From Desulfobacteraceae bacterium (GTDB lineage: Bacteria; Desulfobacterota; DSM-4660; Desulfatiglandales; Desulfatiglandaceae), in assembly GCA_016844935.1 (NCBI GenBank), contig JAERTK010000038.1, positions 1 through 39,581 on the forward strand: 39,581 nucleotides of DNA, given 5' to 3'. The position numbers and the translations under genes are program-made. This document shows positions 9,154 through 15,432 of the stretch, piece after piece (position 1 is the first letter of the stretch; every line of letters starts with the position of its first letter). The notes below the pieces were generated by a model that saw nothing but the letters and a program-made list of their open reading frames with translations, was not told the DNA's origin and ran no database searches.

Positions 9154-9191
9154 GACATCACCTCTTCAGAAATAGATGATGGGCCGGATGA

Positions 9192-9227
9192 ATGGGAATG
9201 GGCCGCTTTTCGCGGCGCCATTCCCAT
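9192..9227 (-). other. Intercistronic hairpin between binding-protein and permease genes
   Basis: A 10-bp stem (ATGGGAATGG / CCATTCCCAT, 9192-9201 and 9218-9227) is continued by a GC-rich inner stem with one bulged base and a short loop. It lies in the roughly 100-base gap between the TAXI and TRAP permease genes and is not followed by T residues on the minus strand. The likely role is protecting the 3' end of the binding-protein mRNA or partial attenuation, giving more binding protein than permease. That role is inferred from the position. Confidence 0.6.
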
Positions 9228-9254
9228 AGCGGGTTGATTAATTAATGGAAACCG

Positions 9255-10310
9255 TCAGTCCATGATCCCCAGTGCATTAAGAGATGTCATCTTGATGCCG
9301 TTTTTCTTAAAAAACTTGACGGCACCCGGATGGTACCGCTTTTCGGGGACGCCGATGGCAGCAATGGTTTTCTTGTTCAGAATCTTGGCGGCGGGTGTGA
9401 TCTCTCCGAAACTGCTGATGTTTGCCAGATAGATCCGAAGAATCTCCTCCACCACCTTATCGGGCATGTCCTTATTGGCGCCCCAAGTCATGCATTTCCC
9501 GAGCGCCACCACCGGGCCGCTCTGGTACTGATCGATGGCTTTGGGTGGAAAGGTCACCACAGCACCCGGATGGCCGGTCTCTTTTTTCATTTCCAGAACA
9601 TCTTTTTTGTTCAGGGATACCGGGTATACCTTTTTGGTGGCAAACAATTCCCGCAGGTAGGGTGAGGGGGCGAATTTTCCGGGGCCCAAAACATTAACGC
9701 CGCCGTGGACCACATCCACCAGGCCGTCTCTCAGTGATGACACCATGGATTTCATCCCCAGATATTCGTATTTCGGTTTGACACCCCCCAGTTCAAAGGT
9801 TTTTTTGAAGCCCACCGCCTTGGCACTGGTGGCCGACACGTTTGAAATGACAACGGACTTTCCATTCAAATCCTTCATATTCTTGATTTCAGGATCCAGG
9901 GTCAGGAGAACATCACTGGTAAACCCGATGAGAGAAAGGTGACGGAAATTATCAAAATTATATTTTCCCTTGAATTGCTTCCAGCCTTTAAACCCCTCTG
10001 ATGCACCCCACACCGAATCTTCCACCAGAAAAAAGACCAGATGTTTTCCCTTTTCAGGATTTTTGATAATGGATTTCATGTCCACATTGGGACCGCGCCC
10101 TTCACGTGCGATGGCCTCAACCATCTGGCTGTTGTCGTTGATCAGTTTGGCCCAGGCAACAGCCACCGAATAGGGGTTGGTACCGGCCCAAAGCCCTGAA
10201 ATTTCGACTTTGTATTTCTCAGCATGGGCCATTGAACCCACGAGGAATAACAGCGCAAACCCGATGACCAGCATGAACCATTTCTTTTTGACTGACGATA
10301 CCTTTTTCAT
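9255..10310 (-). CDS. TAXI-family TRAP transporter solute-binding protein
   Basis: The 351-residue protein has a clear signal peptide: a lysine-rich start, a hydrophobic stretch around residues 12-26 and a likely cut after AHA (28-30). The mature part follows the TAXI pattern, with GLWAGTNPYSVAVAWAKLIN near the start and the two-lobed fold typical of the family. It captures the substrate in the periplasm and delivers it to the permease encoded next. A very strong ribosome site (AAGGAGG) precedes ATG 10310, fitting the high expression binding proteins need. It is the first intact structural gene downstream of the regulator. The ligand cannot be told from sequence; TAXI systems often carry dicarboxylates, glutamate or other organic acids. 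Confidence 0.92.
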   Translation of the reverse strand: MKKVSSVKKKWFMLVIGFALLFLVGSMAHAEKYKVEISGLWAGTNPYSVAVAWAKLINDNSQMVEAIAREGRGPNVDMKSIIKNPEKGKHLVFFLVEDSVWGASEGFKGWKQFKGKYNFDNFRHLSLIGFTSDVLLTLDPEIKNMKDLNGKSVVISNVSATSAKAVGFKKTFELGGVKPKYEYLGMKSMVSSLRDGLVDVVHGGVNVLGPGKFAPSPYLRELFATKKVYPVSLNKKDVLEMKKETGHPGAVVTFPPKAIDQYQSGPVVALGKCMTWGANKDMPDKVVEEILRIYLANISSFGEITPAAKILNKKTIAAIGVPEKRYHPGAVKFFKKNGIKMTSLNALGIMD

Positions 10311-10410
10311 TTCCTAGCCTCCTTTTTCTGTTGGTTTATGTTCATCAGAAGAGGGCCTGTCCTCTTCCTGTTTCCAGCCATGAAGTTAAGAAATTCGTGA
10401 AAATGTTGCG

Positions 10411-10512
10411 CTAAACCCTGAAATGCTCCCCCGTGGCCTTCCGTTTCCACCGGACCCGCTGCATGAGAGGATGGTTGAAGCGGGATTTGCATTGCCGATA
10501 CATGGCAGGTTC
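10411..10512 (-). pseudogene. Relic of an AprB-like ferredoxin C-terminus
   Basis: Reading leftwards, this non-coding stretch begins with codons matching the end of the second cluster and the strand after it (C, then AMQIPL against AIQMHL in the intact gene). After a frameshift it gives QRVRWKRKATGEHFRV and a TAG stop at 10411-10413. The tail is nearly identical to that of the intact ferredoxin at 4972-5292. No start codon or first cluster is left. The arrangement suggests that a second flavoprotein/ferredoxin pair once lay between the regulator and the TAXI gene and was deleted. Confidence 0.75.
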
Positions 10513-10536
10513 CTAAATGTTCATTGTTGATCTCAT

Positions 10537-11298
10537 TTACCCGTCTTTCTCCGGGGCCGGTTGATGAGGATCTCTCAGTTCCAATCCGAAAGGACCGCTC
10601 AATTTGGCCGTGAAGCTGGTATCTTCCCCAAGAAGGTTCATAACGCTCTCTACATCCTTATTTTTCATGGCGTCGATAATTCGGGTATGACGTTTATAGG
10701 TGGCCCGGATAAAGTCCGGTGACTGACAGCGTTCGGGGAGCAGAATTTTTAACGAGCTGAGAAGCGCCCCGACGATCAGTTTGACCAGGGGGTTTCGGGA
10801 AATATCCGCCATCTTCATGTGAAAGGCCATGTTGTTTTCGTGAAAGGTCGCATTACTGAAAAGGGAGGTTTTCAGCTTTTCGTTGATGTTAGCAAGCGCT
10901 TCGATATCCCCATCTTCAAGGTTCTCCATGGCCAGTTGGGCACTGAACCGTTCAATGGCTTCCCGTGCCTGGTAGAAATGTTTCAGATTAAGCTTTCCGT
11001 CTTCAAAAAGGTCATAAATGGAATCAAAGAGCGGCTTGTAGACCTTGTTGGATACATAGGACCCTCCTGAGGAGCCGGGGCGAATTTCAATAAACCCTGA
11101 TTGCTCCAGGGATCGCAAGGCTTCGCGAACCACCACGCGACTGACACTGAGGATTGAAGCCAACTCTCTTTCCGTCGGCAGTTTCTGGCCGACCTCGATG
11201 TTCTTTGAGAAAATCAGTTTCTTTATCTGTCTTGCAATCTGGTCAGCCAGCCGTTCTTTTACGGGGTGCTCAAGAAGTGAAAATGCAGTGGGTTTCAT
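10537..11298 (-). CDS. FadR-family (GntR/FCD) transcriptional regulator
   Basis: The protein has an N-terminal winged helix-turn-helix (LPTERELA...VSRVVVREALRSLEQSGF, about residues 25-80) and an all-helical FCD ligand-binding domain. The latter contains FHMKMADISRNPLV and a later KRHTRIIDAM, whose histidines are typical metal ligands. The reading frame is open up to 11358, but ATG 11298 (MKPTAFSLL) is chosen because a probable promoter and operator lie at 11323-11368, inside the longer version. Regulators of this class usually respond to an organic acid and control the transport and breakdown genes beside them, here the TRAP/AprAB-like operon downstream on the same strand. Autoregulation is likely. 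Confidence 0.9.
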   Translation of the reverse strand: MKPTAFSLLEHPVKERLADQIARQIKKLIFSKNIEVGQKLPTERELASILSVSRVVVREALRSLEQSGFIEIRPGSSGGSYVSNKVYKPLFDSIYDLFEDGKLNLKHFYQAREAIERFSAQLAMENLEDGDIEALANINEKLKTSLFSNATFHENNMAFHMKMADISRNPLVKLIVGALLSSLKILLPERCQSPDFIRATYKRHTRIIDAMKNKDVESVMNLLGEDTSFTAKLSGPFGLELRDPHQPAPEKDG

Positions 11299-11322
11299 AA
11301 CACAACACGGGTATGGGATTAT

Positions 11323-11368
11323 TTGGTTAGTCCAATAACCCAATATGCCAATCGCCAATTATTGTCAA
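11323..11368 (-). promoter_or_regulatory. Promoter and probable operator of the FadR-family regulator
   Basis: On the minus strand TTGACA (11363-11368) is followed 17 bases later by TATTGG (11340-11345), a good -35 with a weak -10. The start region is overlapped by the palindrome TTGGTTAGTCCAA (11323-11335), which also forms GGTTA / TAACC (11325-11329 and 11336-11340). Inverted repeats of this size are typical FadR-family sites, so the regulator may repress itself. Confidence 0.45.
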
Positions 11369-11417
11369 GCGGTTTTTCATCACAAAAGGGATAAATTCCA
11401 ATGAACTTCACATACGG

Positions 11418-11494
11418 GTTTTGACTTGACATAAAATATCGAATCCCTTACGGTTAATCCAAAAATCGGGTCTTGAAAGGTTCTGTTGATTTGA
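11418..11494 (+). promoter_or_regulatory. Promoter element of the channel gene, duplicated at 19675-19750
   Basis: TTGACA (11426-11431) and TACGGT (11449-11454) are spaced by 17 bases. The surrounding 70 or so bases recur with good similarity at 19675-19750, including an identical run CGAATCCCTTACGGTT. Conservation of both hexamers and their spacing supports a sigma-70-type promoter that drives the channel gene starting at 11491. Confidence 0.5.
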
Positions 11495-12651
11495 AAACAA
11501 TCGTTTCCTGTATATTCTTACTGGCCTGTTTGTTCAGCTTCCCGTTCGCAGCTGTTGCTGCGCCTGATGCGGTGCCGGGGCGCACTCTGGAAAAAGGAAA
11601 GACATTGGTTGTGGGCATTGACCCGATCCCGCCCTTTGCCTTGCGCACCGAAGAAGGACAATGGCATGGTATCAGTTGGGCCATCTGGCACCTTGCTGCG
11701 TTGCACCTCGGTTGGACCTATGAAATAAAATTACTGCCATTAGAGCAGATTATTCCCGCCCTCCTGGCAGGCGAAATCGATGTGGCGGCGACCGCTTTTG
11801 GGATTACGAAAAGTCGTGAAGATAAAGTTGACTTCACGGTGCCTTACTATTTCAGTGCATTCGGGGTTGCGACTGCGAAACCAAAGGGCATCCATGCGTG
11901 GGTGGCCCTTATAAAAGACGTATTTTCATTCTATCTTTTGAAGCTGGTATTTGTGTTGACGGCCATTCTGCTTTTTGTATCCATGCTGTTCTGGTTTTGT
12001 GAAAGAAAGATAGATAGTGGAAAAAACGGTTTAGGGTTTTTCAGGGGTATCGGGAATGCATTTTTGCTGTCATCGGAAACCATGACAACGGTGGGTTATG
12101 GTGAGAACGTCCCTCGAACAAAAATGGGTCGACTTGCGGTATACATCTGGATGTTTGTTTCCGTTATCCTGTTGACCTCCTTCACCGCAAGCATAACATC
12201 TTCCCTGACCACCATACAGCTTAAAAAGACACGATATACTCTGGATGATTTGCATCATATCAGGGTGGGTTGCCTTACTCCTCCGTCAAGGAGTGCCCTC
12301 TATCTTGAAAAGCAGGGTATCGCACATCATTCTTTTGAGACGGTGCATGCTGCTTTACAGGCAGTTTATCAACGAAAGATCGATGCTGTTGTTTATGACT
12401 TTTCAACGTTGCAGTATCTCGTTCAGGAAGATTACCGGGAAGAGCTTACGGTGCTGCCCCACACGTTTCACCCGAAATTTCTCGCTTTGCCACTTCCACC
12501 GGACAGCCCACTCCGAAGACCGTTGAACAAAGCGATTCTGGAGGTTGTGGAAATGCCTGTCTGGCATCGTATTCTGGTTTCTTATGTGGGCAAAGACGCT
12601 GTTCCATCCATGCTGCCTTTTATTCGTCGGACCAATGGCCAGAACAAATAA
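11491..12651 (+). CDS. Prokaryotic ionotropic glutamate receptor-like ion channel (GluR0 type)
   Basis: In order the protein has a signal peptide; a first half of an SBP_bac_3-like ligand-binding domain with the amino-acid-binding arginine in TKSREDKVDFTVPYY; a transmembrane helix (FYLLKLVFVLTAILLFVSML); a pore loop with the potassium-type filter TTVGYG; a second membrane helix; and the second half of the binding domain with the acidic ligand residue in VVYDF. After the filter, SFTASITSSLT parallels the SYTANLAA gating motif of animal glutamate receptors. The length (about 386 residues) fits GluR0. It probably opens a potassium pore when an amino acid binds outside the inner membrane. TTG 11491 is chosen because AAAGG lies ten bases upstream and the signal peptide follows at once; TTG 11473 is also in frame. 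The next gene, on the other strand, is a sensor kinase with the same kind of binding domain. Confidence 0.9.
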   Translation: MKTIVSCIFLLACLFSFPFAAVAAPDAVPGRTLEKGKTLVVGIDPIPPFALRTEEGQWHGISWAIWHLAALHLGWTYEIKLLPLEQIIPALLAGEIDVAATAFGITKSREDKVDFTVPYYFSAFGVATAKPKGIHAWVALIKDVFSFYLLKLVFVLTAILLFVSMLFWFCERKIDSGKNGLGFFRGIGNAFLLSSETMTTVGYGENVPRTKMGRLAVYIWMFVSVILLTSFTASITSSLTTIQLKKTRYTLDDLHHIRVGCLTPPSRSALYLEKQGIAHHSFETVHAALQAVYQRKIDAVVYDFSTLQYLVQEDYREELTVLPHTFHPKFLALPLPPDSPLRRPLNKAILEVVEMPVWHRILVSYVGKDAVPSMLPFIRRTNGQNK

Positions 12652-12799
12652 GGGTCTCGGCAAAGCACTCGTATGGTAAGGCTTATTTATCGGTAAGGGA
12701 GGTTATTAGCTTGGTTTTCCTTCAGTTTTTGCCTTTAATCGGGCGATAATATGGGGAAGCCTCACCTCAGCTGACAAGGAGACCATTTCGTTTTATCGC

Positions 12800-15289
12800 C
12801 TATTTCCCTTCCAACACCTCCTTCAGTTTTTCAGCAAAAGGTGCAATTGAAAACGGCTTCTGGATGAATCCCTCGGCACCCGCATCCAGGATGGCCTGGG
12901 CGGGCCCGTCAATGGAATAACCGCTGCACACGATCGTTTTCAGATCAGGCCTTGCCTCCATGATAAGCGGGTAAAGACTGCCGCCGTCTATATCGGGCAG
13001 TTTTATATCCAGGAGTGCCAGGTCAATCTGGCCGTCAAAGGTTTTGGCAAATTCAACGGCCTCTTTTCCTGTTCCAGCCAGAAGCACACGATAGCCGAGT
13101 CTCTCCAATGTCTGCCTGAACAGATCCAGCAGAGGCTTTTCATCCTCAATCACCAGGATGGTGCCTTCGCCCATGGCGATTTCGCTTTTGGGTTGTTTAA
13201 CTGCCTTGGCTTTTTCCTTTGTTTCAACGGCAGGAAGATAGATACGGACCACAGTCCCTTTTCCCGGTTTTGAGTCAACCGTAATGGCGCCATCGTGGCT
13301 CTTGATGATACCATACACAGCGGCCATGCCCATACCTCGACCCTGGAATTTGGTGGTGAAAAAGGGTTCAAATATCCCGGTCTTTGTTTCCTCATCCATG
13401 CCTTTACCGGTATCCTCGATAGTGAGACAGACATAAACCCCGGGCTTTAGACCGGGATGCTGTTTCGTGAAATCCTCGTCAACATCTTTGTTTTCGGCAA
13501 TTATTTTAATAAGGCCCTCATCTTCTATGGCTTCATTTGAATTGGCCAATATGGCTGACAGGACCATTTGCATTTGGGTATGGTCAGCCCTGATATACGA
13601 GATATTTTCTTGAAATCTGGTTTTCACCCTGACTTCAGGGTTGAGGTCATGTTGCAGAATTGGCAGTGTTTCTATTATAAAATCATCGAGTTTCAGATCC
13701 CTTGGTTCATATTGCCCCCCCTCTGCATAGGCCAGCAATTGATCGGTTAAACGGGACATGCGATGACCGGACTCATTCATGACGTCAAAATACTTGGCTC
13801 TCCTTTTATCCTCAGGGAAATCCCACTTGAGCAGTTCGATGTTCCCCATCACCCCCATCAGGGCGTTGTTGAATTCATGGGCAATGCCACCTGCCAGAGT
13901 GGCTATGGCTTCCATCTTTTGGGTTTCCTGGAGCTGTTGTTCCATGTTTCTTATTTCAGTAATATCCCGGTAAATTGCCAGATTCGAGACGGTACCATCT
14001 ACGTGGTGAATGGGAGAATAGGAAATACTGTAAGTATGCATGTCTTTGGGGCTGATTATTTCCATCGAGCATTTATTACCTTGCTGAATTTCTTGGTGAA
14101 TACACCACGTGCACTTCTCATCGAAATCATGTATCATTTTATAACATGGTTTTCCAAGAGCAACGCCCCCGATCCTCTTGAGCATGGCCGCGTTCACATA
14201 TTCAACTCGAAAATCAGGCGAGCAGATATACGCCGGGTCGACCATAGATTCCATCATAGAGCGATATTTTTCCTCGCTCTCCCGCAGCGCCTCCTCTGCT
14301 TGCTTTCGCTCGCGGACTTCTCTGTTTAAAGTCCTATTCCAAAGAAGGATCGCCATAAGGATTAGCACCGCAATCCCAGTAATTCCCAGGATCCATTTCA
14401 GGAGGTCGGCCTTTCTGATTCCATGTTCATACCTTACTGGAAGCAGTTTGTTGCGAATTGCAGCATGTTGCTCCGGGGTCATGGCGCCAAGTGTCTTGTT
14501 AATGATAGAAACCAGTTGCGGCCAATCTTTACGGACGCCAATATACAAATTGTAGTTGCCGTAAGCGGTAGGCGCCGCAATCTTGAGGTTCGCCAAGCCG
14601 TTTTTCTCAATCAGGTAGCTAATGGCCGCCAGGTTCCCGATATAAGCATCAGAAAACCCCAGGGATACAGCTTTTAAAGCTTCGAGTGGGGTATTTACAA
14701 AATATGGAATAACATCAATTTTATCGCGCTTCAGCCATTCATAGGTAGACACTTTTTTTATCAACGACACCTTTATTCCGTTCAAGTCGTCTATCCCACT
14801 GATAAACGGACCATCCCTCCGGCTTACGATCACGAAGGGGAAAGTGAGATAGGGGTTCGAAAAGGAAAGATACTCCTCACGTTCGGCAGCCTTTGCAGCA
14901 CAAGAGATGACATCGATTTCTTTTTTCCGGGCTTTTCTCAAAACTTCAGGCCACGGCAGATTTCTCTGTACGTCTATCTGGACACCGAGCAACTCCATGA
15001 TAAATCTTATGTAATCGGAAGCGATTCCCCTAACAGTCCCATCCTTTTCATAATAATGAAATGGCGGAAAAGCTTTGGGGCCGGCGACGCTTAGAATTTT
15101 GTGTTCGCTCAGCCAGGCCTTTTCTTCGGGCGTGAGCGGTATCGTTGTTTTCAGTGTTACCGAATCATGCTTTACGCCGGTTGCGGTATCATCAGGTTGA
15201 GCAGCTTGTAAGCTGGCAGCCAGAGAAACAGTAATTAATAGGAACAGGGATAGAATCAGGAGGTTGTGTTGTCTAATATGTCTAACCAT
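12800..15289 (-). CDS. Hybrid sensor histidine kinase with periplasmic SBP_bac_3 domain
   Basis: The 829-residue protein has a signal/anchor segment (9-28), a periplasmic amino-acid-binding-like domain (about 55-285, with Arg137 and Asp214 in the ligand positions), a membrane helix (296-317), a PAS domain (about 340-445), a HisKA domain with phospho-acceptor His471 (GGIAHEFNN), an ATPase domain (N584; DTGKG near 627-630; GMGMA near 652) and a receiver domain with Asp761 and Lys811. There is no HPt domain. The PAS domain carries C382, C393, C396 and C407, which could hold a cofactor. It probably senses a small ligand such as an amino acid, and the output partner is not in the window. A GGGAG ribosome site precedes ATG 15289. 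It converges with the channel gene. Confidence 0.93.
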   Translation of the reverse strand: MVRHIRQHNLLILSLFLLITVSLAASLQAAQPDDTATGVKHDSVTLKTTIPLTPEEKAWLSEHKILSVAGPKAFPPFHYYEKDGTVRGIASDYIRFIMELLGVQIDVQRNLPWPEVLRKARKKEIDVISCAAKAAEREEYLSFSNPYLTFPFVIVSRRDGPFISGIDDLNGIKVSLIKKVSTYEWLKRDKIDVIPYFVNTPLEALKAVSLGFSDAYIGNLAAISYLIEKNGLANLKIAAPTAYGNYNLYIGVRKDWPQLVSIINKTLGAMTPEQHAAIRNKLLPVRYEHGIRKADLLKWILGITGIAVLILMAILLWNRTLNREVRERKQAEEALRESEEKYRSMMESMVDPAYICSPDFRVEYVNAAMLKRIGGVALGKPCYKMIHDFDEKCTWCIHQEIQQGNKCSMEIISPKDMHTYSISYSPIHHVDGTVSNLAIYRDITEIRNMEQQLQETQKMEAIATLAGGIAHEFNNALMGVMGNIELLKWDFPEDKRRAKYFDVMNESGHRMSRLTDQLLAYAEGGQYEPRDLKLDDFIIETLPILQHDLNPEVRVKTRFQENISYIRADHTQMQMVLSAILANSNEAIEDEGLIKIIAENKDVDEDFTKQHPGLKPGVYVCLTIEDTGKGMDEETKTGIFEPFFTTKFQGRGMGMAAVYGIIKSHDGAITVDSKPGKGTVVRIYLPAVETKEKAKAVKQPKSEIAMGEGTILVIEDEKPLLDLFRQTLERLGYRVLLAGTGKEAVEFAKTFDGQIDLALLDIKLPDIDGGSLYPLIMEARPDLKTIVCSGYSIDGPAQAILDAGAEGFIQKPFSIAPFAEKLKEVLEGK

Positions 15290-15432
15290 AGCTTGAACTC
15301 CCTGCAGGCGTATAGAAGAATTGACAATCGGGAATTTTTAATTTCTCCCACAGCAGCGACATTTATTTTTCTTTAAGATTTTGCCTCTAATCGAGCTATT
15401 GGCTTTTTGGCATTTTTGATTACGAATATTGC

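Noticed and set aside
10307..10492. A 61-codon leftward reading frame just before the TAXI gene
   Set aside because: It is the out-of-frame reading of the ferredoxin relic and runs into the ribosome site of the TAXI gene.
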